Of a stretch of DNA of 64,000 nt, positions 45,901 through 53,029 are shown one piece after another (position 1 is the stretch's first letter; each line of letters starts with the position of its first letter). A program made the position numbers and the translations under genes. The DNA is from Siderastrea siderea (Eukaryota > Cnidaria > Anthozoa > Scleractinia > Rhizangiidae): NCBI GenBank assembly GCA_964030785.1, contig OZ034968.1, forward strand, positions 39,413,686-39,477,685. Reading direction: 5' to 3'. The notes beneath the pieces were generated by a model, which saw nothing but the letters and a program-made list of their open reading frames with translations, was not told the origin of the DNA and did not search any database.

Positions 45901-47972
45901 TGACGGTAAGTTACCCAGACATTCTTTTAAATGGTTCGAATATAAGCCTGTTTCTAGCGCCTTTGGTTTCACTTTGGGGTTGAAGCATGTGATCCAAGAT
46001 TATTTAAACAACATTGTTTCTGTCGAGGGGCCATCGACTGATAGTTGCCCCGGGAAATTTTAATGTTCTTCAAAACCAAATATTAGATTCTGTGCTATTT
46101 TAAGAACATCAAATTTCCAAGGGGAATTTATCAGCCAATTTGTTCCAAGACCACGCCTTCTCCACGGAGGAGCACTTTTGCGTCACGTTTTCAGTTGAAA
46201 CCAATAAAAAACGGAGACAATTTAGTGGTGAGCTATAATGCAAGATACTCCATGATCGATATCTTTCAATGTCCATTGCTTCGATAACAGCATGCTTTTA
46301 CATGTACTCTGATTGATTCCCTACTAATTGGCTCTATTAGCTCGCATAATCCAACAAATATTTTTGCTTGCCTGTCATCGGTCAAAATGCAGCAAGTGAC
46401 ACAATATCTTCCTTCTAGAAGTCGGAAATATCGAATGATATTTCCCAAGAGGTTTACCCTAGGTTTATAAACTTAATTGAAAACTTAAATAAGCAAGAGG
46501 GTTTGTTGTTGTAACACACAAGGACATCAACAATGTTGTCAATAAAATAGTGTAAGAAACGCTAAAAATTCAATATCCTACGCGGGAAATGTTTTTGTCA
46601 GAGAAGTGGCTTTCAGCAAAAATATTTGAAGGATAATAAATGCAATAACCTCTATTTGGCTTTAAAAATGCACAAATATTCGAGGCTTGCAGCTTTCCTT
46701 AAGGTTCGCTCTCAGTAAAGTGTTCACCTCTCGGAACAGATTATGCCTGTAGAAGAATGTCCATGCACATTTAGCTAAAGGTTATTTATGAAATAGACCT
46801 CTTCCAATGACTGGTATATCAAAGGATGATGCCCAGGGCTGAAAGATTGTCTGAAAATTGAACAGTTAGCCGAGAAACAGAGCTTCTATAGCAAATTTTA
46901 GCTTGGAGCATCATCTTCAAATATACCAGCAGGCCAGAGAGAAGTTTATCTGTTTTTTTACCCTGCCCGTGCACCTTATAGCGGCCTTCACACGTCAAAC
47001 TAATGTTGGCCAACTCGTTTTGGCAAAACTCAAATTGGTGTGTGTGAACAACACAACAACATGTTAGCAAACTGTTGGCGAAAAGTTGGCGAGAGTAGAG
47101 ACAGGTTCTCTTTGTCGCCAACAGTTTGCCAACATGTTGTTGTATCGTTCACATACACCAATTTGAGTTTGTCAACACGAGTTGGCCAACAGCTGAAGGC
47201 TGCTTTATGGTGGTAAGGTGAGGGCAGTCAGTGATGGTCATGGCATACAAGTATTTGCCTGGGAATGAGTGCAAGTTGATTTGATTTGTTAAGTGAAGAC
47301 TTGAGAATGTAATTGCCTTCTTTTTCTTCTCACCGATAAAAATCGAAAGATGGATATCAAATCATGTGACACCCGCCTTCCGATTTTTTACCACGTGATG
47401 TGTTTCAGAAACTTATCGTTTAGTTATAATGTCTGTAATAATTTTGTATATATCTGATCAAAAAAGAACTCGCGCAGAAAAGATGGCAAAAATCCTTTCT
47501 TTCAACTGAAGTTTTGTTTGGTACGTCAATAACATTTTCCACAATCTAGGGGCTCGTCTATGTAGATAATAGAACAAAACGCCCTTTGCGCGAATTGGTC
47601 ACATGGTACAAAATTCCCTGGGCTGGATGGTAACTGGCGGATTGGGAGATAAAAAATGTTGTTTTACTATGTCCGTTTACCTCCATTTACCTTCCAGCTA
47701 AGCGGATGTTGTACAGTGTGACCAAGTCATGCAAAGGGAATAACTTTTCAACCATATCGATTTTGCAGAAGACTCCAAAGATTGTATCAGCTGGTGTAGC
47801 GACTGTTCTTGGTGTCTCTCGATTTGCGAAGCATCTGGAATTCCAACCCCTAGAACCTGGGACCGATACCCCTGCTGATGACGTGTACACTGACGCAGAC
47901 CCGTTTGCTTATTGCGCGGCAAACAATATCGCTGGGTCTTCCGGTAGTTGTTGTGCTAAGCCTCAGAGCTAA
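23433..47972 (+). CDS. AS3MT: arsenite methyltransferase, complete nine-exon gene
   Basis: AS3MT moves methyl groups from S-adenosylmethionine to trivalent arsenic in the cytosol. Joining exons 23433-23602, 35684-35834, 36855-36991, 38076-38145, 39927-40008, 45016-45144, 45667-45756, 45850-45905 and 47769-47972 gives 1089 bases: 362 residues plus TAA, close to the roughly 375 of vertebrate AS3MT. Every intron is GT-AG and all phases agree. Diagnostic blocks: DYYGKRLK and DLQTNVC (Cys32), GCGL (Cys61), the SAM motif ILDLGSGSGRDC (74-85), VTGVDMT, HRVLK, VYFSDVY, GECLSGALHW (Cys206), FVSATYRLFK and a C-terminal GSCC. Cys206 and the two N-terminal cysteines are kept, but the fourth conserved position is SNGVINL, with Gly156 in place of Cys. 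The motif usually YYGC reads FTGC. No stop or frameshift was found. Intron 1 (12 kb) is swollen by transposons. The start ATG is shared with the second copy at 58701. Confidence 0.93.
24055..24338. mobile_element. MITE, 284 bp, PIF/Harbinger-like, in AS3MT intron 1
   Basis: Inverted ends start GGGGCCGATTACATG and continue with CAGCCCGG blocks. TTA is duplicated on both sides (24052-24054 and 24339-24341), the PIF/Harbinger target pattern. The paralogous intron at 59300-59325 has the same flanks with a single TTA (59309-59311) and no insert, so boundaries and target duplication are confirmed within the window. Confidence 0.9.
24600..25510. repeat. inverted repeat arm A2 (partner 22010-22450)
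   Basis: 25140-25510 and 24600-24690 are reverse complements of arm A1. The 450 bases between have no partner. The block ends at GGCTATAC, a motif also found at 20713. Confidence 0.75.
25520..25802 (+). repeat. short form of the 12986-15740 repeat, opposite strand
   Basis: The order of matching blocks (CTCTTAAGGGTAC, CGCCGGGCACAAAAG, CGAGGCTAAC, CAATTGGTCTTAAGCA, ATTTCATTC) is colinear with the reverse complement of the long copy, lacking its central 2.5 kb. Confidence 0.65.
25803..26703. other. unassigned part of AS3MT intron 1
   Basis: No ORF or repeat boundary is recognised. A 5' LTR of the following gypsy element might be expected here, but I could not identify one. Confidence 0.35.
26860..27083 (+). 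pseudogene. gypsy gag fragment
   Basis: The frame gives FQLSDEDRQEPEVIRKHLREH, then RQKHQESVTAWEGRV, which matches the pattern of gypsy Gag before the nucleocapsid (sEEDR.dPe.ii..L..hF). The region upstream, from the ATG at 26704, is in another frame and is not clearly Gag. The frame stops just before RT sequence begins, so the rest of gag and the protease have been deleted. Confidence 0.6.
27085..27660 (+). pseudogene. gypsy reverse transcriptase, catalytic motif deleted
   Basis: RT blocks are clear: IKEQLDKMESEGKI, KFRIFLDPS, LPQLHGAKCFSVAEAMSGF, YRWLRLPYGVSSGPQEYQ and KLNPTKWTFKTQKVIFMG. The frame changes once near 27230, where TAA follows DPSTKQ. After the GLLGICNIA block the sequence jumps straight to EKDHDGKLYHF, so the x-x-DD catalytic loop expected after NIA is absent, apparently by a small deletion. 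This copy could not make an active RT. Confidence 0.85.
27661..28270 (+). pseudogene. gypsy thumb/RNase H region, frameshifted
   Basis: Across several frames the pieces are LSDVVKPLRELTHKDVPFKW, LQVDASGVGVGGVLLQ (first RNase H Asp), CLATCLAFDKWG, VQADHQPLDSIF, PRRLQAM and VIADALSRAP. The order is that of the gypsy thumb and RNase H domains. At least three frame changes and stops interrupt it. Confidence 0.8.
28327..29691 (+). CDS. gypsy integrase, uninterrupted 454-codon frame
   Basis: The integrase inserts retrotransposon DNA into chromosomes. The N-terminal zinc-binding HHCC module is visible as His80/His83 and the CLVC pair near 115. The core carries Asp141 (VGQDILMW), Asp194 (VTDNGPQF) and Glu230 (GKGEAAV), with 35 residues between the last two (DD35E). 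The C-terminal tail is proline-rich and extends beyond the usual domain. The first ATG lies inside the frame and is not a natural start, because the integrase is normally cut from a Pol polyprotein. It is the only undamaged domain of this element. Confidence 0.85.
   Translation: MHLQFYPGNHAGANCTVPSTAKAVTSHNDRLANFQEVCDPLVRPHFTFKDELSLPDGVVYKGQQAVIPTLMRPAMQDKIHRTHFREGLCFRRANVSLFWPGITSDIKNKRMSCLVCAQYTGQAPKEPMLSHGIPWSLVGQDILMWEGKWHFVTTCHYSDWVEIDILPNNLTATVIEFTKALFARFGIPDRHVTDNGPQFISTEYKQFVNEFGFEQVTSSPYWSQGNGKGEAAVKIVKRMYQKNKDIHLALLDYRKTPQQGQEHSPAQRLVSRCTRGILPITQALLQPEVAYPGTVKAETGAHRTKAKQYYDRNLGGTPNDVTQLGLWVYAKPNPEHKHSPKPHGIVRKVPSPRSYTVVTPHGNVRRNRAQIRLAAGPLPGAKNYMSQQTGDQTQHSETCEDGEPLAQPLRATRRPMSPPQKELQSSQKVSPEPKNQSPAPKYRLTTVHALSATT
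30085..30165 (+). repeat. polypurine tract and truncated 3' LTR start
   Basis: A-rich then G-rich AAAAAAGGGGGTG immediately precedes TGTTACATCATGC, the expected layout at the PPT/LTR junction. Only about 50 bases of LTR remain before the opposite-strand element. Confidence 0.55.
30129..31112 (-). pseudogene. gypsy protease end and reverse transcriptase N-terminus
   Basis: Minus-strand frames give GSDCVKLGLI and a Ser/Pro-rich linker, then ITNSGLREKPDGRIRVCIDP (RT block around the first conserved Arg and Asp), TVDELLPKLSNTKIFPVWMF and KGF. The sequence degenerates just before the first catalytic Asp loop. Several frame changes are present (30340-30813, 30684-31112 and 30129-30383 are in different frames). 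The linker contains a direct repeat: DTAAIVAESGSPSSIDPVAH and DTAVVVAKK are related units. Confidence 0.75.
31490..31560 (-). pseudogene. CCHC zinc knuckle of gypsy Gag
   Basis: The minus strand reads RRKCG, then VGHVARKC, the end of a CX2CX4HX4C nucleocapsid knuckle. A TAG lies between the second Cys and Val. It sits between gag (31804) and the protease-like region, as expected. Confidence 0.6.
31804..32091 (-). pseudogene. gypsy gag fragment
   Basis: The 95-codon frame contains ICSWECRVIERAKYCEYEEF and CRDKLIAGLVDETLQGKL, the pattern of Gag with a WxxR helix followed by RD.li.G..d..lq..L. Frames up- and downstream are broken. Confidence 0.7.
32502..32849 (-). repeat. gypsy 5' LTR and primer-binding site
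   Basis: Read on the minus strand, the LTR would run from TGACTCAAGG (32849) to GGTCAACA (32514), about 336 bp, with an AATAAAGTCC polyadenylation signal near 32570. It is followed by TGGTGTCAGAAG, a plausible tRNA primer-binding site. The LTR 5' part is repeated at 12718-12885. The edges are inferred from TG...CA and the PBS position, since no second full LTR is present. A (CA)n run lies at 32600-32640. Confidence 0.55.
33093..33720 (+). pseudogene. CR1/L2-like LINE ORF2 C-terminal fragment
   Basis: 33240-33435 reads PFVISHLDYCNMYSICDGLP, then QNSAARLTTETKKTDHITPV and LKDLYWL, the conserved post-RT block (SrLDYCNsll.glP...l..vQNaaARl). 33489-33719 continues in another frame with the terminal region. 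The 5' part is missing. The tail is a TTC/TTA microsatellite. Confidence 0.8.
33874..34010. repeat. (TTC)n(TTA)n microsatellite
   Basis: About 9 TTC units are followed by about 35 TTA-type units with interruptions. It is the tail of the LINE fragment. Confidence 0.95.
34776..35683. repeat. end of AS3MT intron 1; small TIR element at about 35278-35413
   Basis: AAGGACTCGGTGGAAAA at the left and the reverse complement AAGGGCTCGGTGGGAATA at the right bracket about 136 bases, suggesting a very small MITE. A poly-C run lies at 35229-35242. The rest is unassigned. Confidence 0.45.
35684..35834 (+). CDS. AS3MT: AS3MT exon 2
   Basis: The exon completes Lys57 and encodes residues 58-107. It carries FTGCGL (Cys61), the SAM-binding motif ILDLGSGSGRDC and GHVTGVDMT. 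Acceptor TTTCAG, donor CAG|GTGGGC, ends in phase 0. The tyrosine normally at 59 is Thr. Confidence 0.92.
35835..36854. other. AS3MT intron 2, with (CCA)n/(CA)n repeat near 36688-36740
   Basis: A 1020-base intron. A poly-C/CCA/CA compound microsatellite is present, and nothing else is recognised. Confidence 0.8.
36855..36991 (+). CDS. AS3MT: AS3MT exon 3
   Basis: The exon encodes VDVANKYVAYHAEQFGYSKS, then a helix-strand stretch (FKLGEMEHL, DNSIDII). Acceptor ATGTAG, donor AT|GTAAGC. It corresponds to the VxVAEKYxxYH...IDGxIExL region of the methyltransferase fold. Confidence 0.92.
37304..37780. mobile_element. pogo/Tigger-like MITE, 477 bp
   Basis: The ends CAGCGCAACCTGTATTAAGC and (reverse complement) CAGTGAAACCTGCATTAAGC are inverted repeats, flanked by TA on both sides. 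CAGTGAAACCT ends are typical of pogo elements. Several internal ATTAAGCGGACAC repeats copy the terminal motif. No transposase. Confidence 0.8.
37797..37955 (+). mobile_element. tRNA-derived SINE
   Basis: A polymerase III box A (GGATGGCCCAGTGGTGAGAG) begins the element. It continues with GTTGGTTCTCCGGGTACTCC and TTTTCCCCTCTCCTCAAAAA, a combination common in cnidarian SINEs. Box B is degenerate and no clear poly-A tail or target duplication is seen. Confidence 0.7.
38076..38145 (+). CDS. AS3MT: AS3MT exon 4, carrying Gly156
   Basis: The exon encodes ISNGVINLTADKKVVLKEAH and RVLK. The third codon after the split Ile is GGT (Gly156) where the family has Cys (SNCVINL). Acceptor CTGTAG, donor AAG|GTTAGA, phase consistent. 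Confidence 0.92.
38146..39926. other. AS3MT intron 4 with repeats
   Basis: A 1781-base intron. 38675-38810 holds two related copies of about 70 bases (TTTAGCGT...TTACGTTA, TTGTAACGG). 38830-38884 is the right end of another pogo-like MITE (GGTGTCCGCTTAATAGGGTT then TCACTG, TA). 39673-39800 is a foldback. No convincing ORF. Confidence 0.7.
39673..39800. repeat. foldback MITE, 128 bp
   Basis: GGTTAGACAATGAACG at the left and its complement at the right, then GGGATATAGTGTCCC and complement, then AGGCC/GGCCT, make a nearly continuous hairpin. Confidence 0.85.
39927..40008 (+). CDS. AS3MT: AS3MT exon 5
   Basis: The exon encodes VGGEVYFSDVYTDTKLSEEV and RKDEVLWG (Gly split). Acceptor TTTTAG, donor TGG G|GTAAAT. 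Matches the GGELYFSDVY block of AS3MT. Confidence 0.92.
41682..41815. repeat. foldback MITE, about 134 bp
   Basis: Arms 41682-41738 and 41758-41815 pair over TTTTATTTTCTCGTGGTAA and AATATTTTA, with a short loop CTCTCGCTACGCTCG. Confidence 0.85.
43140..43600 (+). repeat. copy of the repeat at 11940-12310, inverted
   Basis: Shared blocks include GCCTGCACTCGTGTCGTT, GCCCTTGCCTGAAGG, ACATTTAATTCCTTACAT, GGAAGTGCAAAT and CATAACAGGTCACCGG, in reverse-complement order relative to the left copy. Confidence 0.75.
43594..44495 (+). repeat. direct repeat pair, about 280-bp units
   Basis: 43594-43880 and 44222-44495 share GTTTGTATTCA, CAACAGTAAATATTTCG, TTTATACCGA, TTCAACGTT, GAGTCATCAGAGT, AAACATTACGTCAT and GCTAACATTTGT in the same order. 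About 43980-44060 also resembles 41570-41640. Confidence 0.75.
45016..45144 (+). CDS. AS3MT: AS3MT exon 6
   Basis: The exon completes Gly204, then encodes ECLSGALHWKELVEMSKEVG and PYLITANTFEVQP, with conserved Cys206. Acceptor TTGTAG, donor G|GTATGG. Confidence 0.92.
45145..45666. repeat. AS3MT intron 6, rich in GATCCTATAGGAT palindromes
   Basis: GATCCTATAGGATC and related AGGATC/GATCCT words recur many times between about 45340 and 45630, and in the duplicated copy at 51460-51960. Confidence 0.75.
45667..45756 (+). CDS. AS3MT: AS3MT exon 7
   Basis: The exon encodes DAQFVSATYRLFKVPQDKQS, then RAGSTVTYK. Acceptor TTGTAG, donor G|GTAACT. It begins the C-terminal domain (family FVSATxRLFK). 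Duplicated at 51973-52062. Confidence 0.93.
45850..45905 (+). CDS. AS3MT: AS3MT exon 8
   Basis: The exon encodes SIKETPEEFKFNVHNVLT after a split Gly. Acceptor TTTTAG, donor ACG|GTAAGT. Aligns with the C-terminal HEKELxFDANFTF region. Confidence 0.88.
45906..47768. other. AS3MT intron 8 with a foldback MITE at 46971-47213
   Basis: A 1863-base intron. Apart from the foldback, nothing is recognised. Confidence 0.7.
46971..47213. repeat. foldback MITE, about 243 bp
   Basis: The outer ends GCACCTTATAGCGGCCTTCA and (reverse complement) CCACCATAAAGCAGCCTTCA continue into long arms with GTTGGCCAACTCG, CAAATTGGTGT and AACATGTT/CAAACTGTTGGCGA, closing near 47100. Confidence 0.85.
47769..47972 (+). 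CDS. AS3MT: AS3MT exon 9 (terminal)
   Basis: Acceptor TTGCAG. The exon encodes KTPKIVSAGVATVLGVSRFA (family position of VDEETAAILKNSRFA), then an acidic linker and the Cys-rich end SSGSCCAKPQS, TAA at 47970-47972. Starting here keeps phase 0 with exon 8. Confidence 0.9.
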   Translation, partial: KTPKIVSAGVATVLGVSRFAKHLEFQPLEPGTDTPADDVYTDADPFAYCAANNIAGSSGSCCAKPQS

Positions 47973-49000
47973 ACAGGAAAGTGCAGGTTGCTGCCCTAAA
48001 TCTGCTGAACAGGAAAACGGTTGCATCTAGAACTGAGAAGTGCTAAAGCGAAAATGAGTTTGTCGACGCTGAGTAGTAATAAATTAACAACTTAGGCTTC
48101 AGTAAGAGATTGTAATACATCTTACAACTAGGCTTGCCTATCAGCAGAATTAGTTGAAAGAGGTTTACACTAAATAGTAAGGCTACTAAATTTTTGGCCG
48201 TCAAAACGACACAAAAAAACTTATGACAATCAAACTAACATAACTGCTTTCTTAATGGTAAACTGCTAATGTATCAGCCATAAATTGCTATGCCTTGCCT
48301 GAGTGGATTTCACCCGTCTCCTCTGGTCACTTACCCTCGGGGCAAAGCGACGCTGTTGATATTCAGTCTTTGTAGGGGATAGAAAGAAATTCATGGGCCA
48401 TTTAGGAGGGGTAGAGAAATCAGTGTACCTCTTGGAGTAAAGAGAAATCAGTGTACCTCTTGGAGTACAAAGAAAGTAGATATAGACAACAGTTCTGCTA
48501 GAACATATTTATCAGTAGGTTTTTTTTTAAGGTTCTTGATGTAACCATTTCTACTGCTATTAAAATTGTCAAAACGTCACTTAATGTTTTGTTTTGTTAC
48601 CTTTTAGGGGTGCAACTAAGTTTGACCCATGCCCACCGGACATTAGTCTCTAGGGTTTCCCTGTCAATTTGGTATGTGAGTCCCCCGGCTTTCTAGGCTT
48701 TACGTGGTTAGGCAGTGGAAAAGATTTAAAACACGGCGCGGAAAAGCGTTTTCACTTAGGAACTTGAATTGGTTTTCCTGGGCAGTTTCTTGGTGTTGCG
48801 AATGTTGTGATCACAAAATGACGTAAAAAACAACATTGAAAAGACAATAAACCGTGATCAGACGTCAACACAATAGCTAACAAACAATGGTTTTCGTAAC
48901 ACCAAGAAAGTCCCGTTTTTGTTTTTCTGGAAACAAGTCTCGAATTCTGTTTGAATAGTCAGTACCACAAAAGTATGCGAAGTGGTCGCACTTTTGCGCG
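47973..49000. other. AS3MT 3' UTR and downstream; AATAAA at 48078
   Basis: AATAAA at 48078-48083, 106 bases after the stop, is a plausible polyadenylation signal. 48417-48470 has a 28-base tandem (GAAATCAGTGTACCTCTTGG...). Nothing else is recognised. Confidence 0.5.
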
Positions 49001-49205
49001 TCGGGTGTTTTCATGATACCGGTTATACCGGTACGAAGCCATCCCGGATCCCTCTTGTGGCTTTGTATTCGTTTGCATCATACCGGATCAAAATCTCATA
49101 TCGTTACCAGTTATACGGCTGCGAGTTCACCCCGGTTACTGTACCGGATCGAGATTCTCCGCCCTGTACCAAAACTCATACCGGTGTCATGTAAACGGAG
49201 TATGA
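49001..49205. mobile_element. probable MITE with GATACCGGT/ACCGGTGTC ends
   Basis: TTTTCATGATACCGGTTATA at the left and the reverse complement CCGTTTACATGACACCGGTA at the right are partly complementary. Internal CATACCGGATC words repeat. The target duplication is unclear. Confidence 0.45.
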
Positions 49206-50125
49206 CTTTTAGTTTCACATTCCTTTTAATGTTAAGCATTTCTTTCCAAAATATTCACATCGCCATAAAAACGGTTTATATAAACGCGATACAAAATTTT
49301 CATCTCGTACTGGGATGAATGTCGAACCGCTCTCTTGTAAACATCCCATAAGATAAATTCGTTCTGTTTGTTCCATGTGTCGGAGGAGTTTCTACAATGC
49401 TGGGAGACACTGGGCGTGCTTTCGTTTCCACAAAAAGTAAGAAATGGACTTTTGTAACTATAGATCGTATAAAATCTAGGAAAAAAATAATTTATTGCAA
49501 AAGAAACAACAAAAAGGAAAGAAACAAAAAGGTAGATACCCAAACCGGCGAGGTGCATCCTCGTAAAACGTAAAAGAAATGAAACAGATAAACAAACAGC
49601 TCTTACTGAAGAAGAACATTGACTTCAGTGACAGGAACAGTCTCTAGCTATTGTCCAAGTACAAGTCTTTTCTACACCGAAAACAAATATGACAAGTGCT
49701 GAAAACAAATATGGTGACACTGGAGAAACTACTAGTCAGAGCTCCTTTACAAACGGCTGCACATAGTCTTACAATCCGATTAAAGACTAGGACGTTTCGA
49801 CCTACTCGTAGGCTTACTCCAGCCTTCACTCGTGTTCTGTGTAGCACTTGGCGTGCTACTTGGCGCGAAATTTCGTGACGTCACCGAATGGCATACAAAT
49901 GCCTGGGAACTAGACTGGGTTTATACTTCTTTTTTAATACATGAGTTCACGACTGTACAGGACAACTTGATTTACAGATATTATTGCTCTTGATTTCTTG
50001 CTTGTTTTTACCGTGGTTTGTGGATGATTGAAAGCTTATATTATCATATTTTCGTTTGGTTTATTTAACGGAGACGAAACGCTTTTCTCTAACGCTTTTC
50101 TTGTTTTTTTTTTACAGAAATAGTA
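49206..50125 (-). repeat. unassigned, with a probable Penelope-like 3' remnant at about 49690-49850
   Basis: On the minus strand, AAGCCTACGAGTAGGTCGAA followed by ACGTCCTAGTCTTTAATCGG is the arrangement seen at the 3' ends of Penelope-like elements, with a degenerate hammerhead-like core at 49822-49791. The rest is unassigned; an open frame at 49232-49558 (minus) has hydrophobic segments but no recognised family. Confidence 0.4.
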
Positions 50126-51154
50126 ATTTTATTTGAAAATATGTACATAAATTACAGAAATATTTGAAACAAAAATTAAGCAATATATAACCTAACTACT
50201 ATAGCATGAATCATAAAAATTGGCAATGACCTATAACAATTTCCAAAATACATTCTTGGCTGCTCAGATGCGATCACTTCTGTTAGCATAAAAAAAAGAC
50301 TATAGCCAACTAAAACAAATATTCTCTACTAAAACTACTCTAGGAAAATAAACTAAAAACCTAATTAAAAAATGTCCGCGTTCCTTGCATTTGCTTTTCT
50401 TGTTGTTTTTCGAACGTGCCAGCCAAAATAAAGCAACAGGAGAAGTAGTAAAGTTACAAGCAATACTTGTATTGAAAAAAAAATTGGTCATTAAGGAATA
50501 AACACAAGAGGAAATCCAAGTTAAATATTCCTTTGTAACAGCTACTTGAACCCACGAAGTAGGGCGTGACTAGAGTCCACGCTCATTACCATAAACTACA
50601 CCAGAACATGTTTACAAGGTTCGGAGTCTTAATTAAAAATACACTACGTGCACTTACAAAAAAGATGGTTACCACTAACACTTACCCTAAAATTAAACGC
50701 CATTCCAGCTAGCCTGCGAACGTAGACGTATTTCCGGCTAACGCCAGCCGGAAATACGTCTACTTTCGCAGGCTAACTGTACTTGACGCCTTTGATAATT
50801 GTAAGAGCAGTGTTTGGCTGTTTTTATCCGATTGATTTTAAACTTATTCATTGCACCATAAAAAGCACGCGTCAGCGAATTGTGCAAAAAATATTTTCTC
50901 AAAGATAAATCTTAATTTCATAAGTTAGAGACACGGTATTCATGGAAAGCAAGTTTAGGTAGTGTTGTAATATTTAGATTAGTATTTTTAGTCGTAAGAT
51001 TACCTGATGAATTTTAACGGTGCGTAAATAAATGTAAATATTGTAAGCTGAGGACGATTATGTTGAAGCACCTATCATACTTCAGCGTTTCATAATAAAT
51101 TACTAGTTAATGTTACTGTGAACCATATTCTTGTAATTATTATTAATTGTATTA

Positions 51155-51185
<31 letters not shown>

Positions 51186-52062
51186 TTTATTTATCTATTC
51201 AGTTATTCTTTCTTTATCTATTTATTTATTTATTTACTTATTTAGTAATAGTATTTTGCTCTACCCGCCTAGATTAGCCTTTGCTATTTGATGAACTCAG
51301 GAAATCCAGCCAAAGAAAACAATAATTATTTTCATAATTAATTTTATTTTTCTTAGCAGTCACTTAAATGTGATTATAAAGAAAAAGTAAATTGAAAACA
51401 TACCCAGCAGCTTATTGAAACTATGTTTCTAATTTCCTGGTATGAATATCATGCACAGGATCTTGTACGATTTTGTAGGATCCTAACCAATGTCAGCCTA
51501 GTACCCAGGCATTCTCTTCTCGCTCACTCGACTTGGCGCAAAATTGTGACGTCACGACATTTCGCACCAAGTCGAGTCAAGTGAGAGGGAGGAGTACGCC
51601 TGAACCAATGTGCTGAATGGCAGCTAATCCTGATCATGATTTAGGATTCTGTAGGATCTGTAGGATCTTATTCTTAAAGGATCTGATTCGTAAAGGATCA
51701 TTTAAGATGTTATATACGATCTTAAATGGGAGGTCATTAGGATCATGTGTTAGGATCCTATAGGTAGATTTCTGCTAATGGGATGGATATCAGCAAAACC
51801 TTTTCAATTCCAAAAACACCTATCAGACTTTGAACCAAGAAACCTTTCTTTCTCGCACCACTCAAGGAGTATAAGGTGCGTTAAAAACAAAAACTGAAAT
51901 CCCTCACCAAGATCTTATTCGGATCATAGCAAGATCTTGTGTAGGATTTCTTTTTAGGGTTTTTTCTTAGACGTGATGCACAGTTTGTATCTGCCACGTA
52001 TCGTCTGTTTAAAGTTCCACAAAACAAGCAGTCAAGAGCAGGGTCCACTGTCACGTACAAAG
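50126..52062 (+). repeat. segmental duplication of AS3MT intron 5-exon 7, degenerate copy
   Basis: 50126-50343 and 51289-52062 match 44519-44745 and 45205-45756. The central 940 bases differ and lack exon 6. They hold a perfect-type hairpin at 50710-50775 (AGCCTGCGAACGTAGACG...) and a TATT microsatellite at 51150-51245. A hairpin at 51519-51586 (CTCACTCGACTTGG) was inserted in the intron 6-like part. Confidence 0.85.
51973..52062 (+). pseudogene. AS3MT: orphan AS3MT exon 7
   Basis: The 90 bases are nearly identical to exon 7 of the full gene (two differences seen: TTC to TTT, GAC to AAC) and keep the GTAACT donor. At the acceptor side the AG is displaced: it lies at 51969-51970 followed by an extra AC, so splicing there would add two bases and break the frame. 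No neighbouring exon 6 or 8 is found. This is a stranded exon copy. Confidence 0.9.
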
Positions 52063-52772
52063 GTAACTGTTGTGCACCCTTCTGCTTCACTAAATCCTTT
52101 GGGGTCTACTTTCATCTGTGCACGTGGGTGTCAGCAGACCCTCACATAAGCCCAAATTACACAAGGTTTAACAAAACCATGGCATTAGACTCAGAATATT
52201 CAGCTACTCAATCTGCTTGTGTTAGCTTCGTTTACCATGAACGACCATTTAGTAGGTTTGTAACGTGAACTAAAAAGCCAACCAGCATGGTAGACTTACC
52301 TCGTTGTGAGAAGTCTTGGACGTACTTCACTGCTTTTAAACAGGTCTAACTTACAGTTGTAGATCTTGTTTGAATAATCAAAAAACATTGCATACTAGCA
52401 GCATGCATCCCATATGTCAATACCCCAACTCTATTTCAGACCAGAGTTAAACATTGTCGTTTCTTACTCTCTTCCAGACCTGAAACCCTTAATTTTTCCT
52501 TCTTAAGGCCAAAATGTCAAAATTCTGTACTCTATCACGACCTGTTCCAGTTGATAAGTCAAAGAATGTCTTTCAAAGGACATTGACAAGAATGACAGTG
52601 ATGACGATGACGGTGATGACGATGATGCTGATGATGGTCATTGACACGTTTATTTATCAAACGCAACTACACCAGTCAATATGGCCGCGCTCACTCGACG
52701 AGAAGCACATGGAAAGTCACGTGACCAAAAGTACGATTACAATATGTGACAGTGATGATGATGATTATGATA

Positions 52773-52815
<43 letters not shown>

Positions 52816-53029
52816 CGATTATAGTGTGCATGTAGTATAAATCTAACCAAAAATTGACTAAATAAATATCGGGTGTAAAAGATCGACTTCTTGTGAGCAT
52901 TAGAAGGGTACAGATTCCTTTCCGTGTCAGAGAGAGCGTGGCCTGTAAAAACTCCCCTTAAAAGACGTCAAGAAGTTGTTGTTTAGTTAGTGTGTGTCCA
53001 ATTCTTTTTTATCTCTCCCCCCCCCCCCC
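52063..53029. other. unassigned with (GAT)n microsatellites
   Basis: GATGAT-type runs lie at about 52595-52640 and 52755-52818. A poly-C run lies at about 53019-53030. No gene. Confidence 0.6.

Noticed and set aside
49232..49558. Minus-strand 108-codon frame with hydrophobic segments
   Set aside because: No family recognised. AT-rich DNA easily yields hydrophobic translations.
52514..52840. Open frame with a long Asp run
   Set aside because: Produced by the GAT microsatellite.
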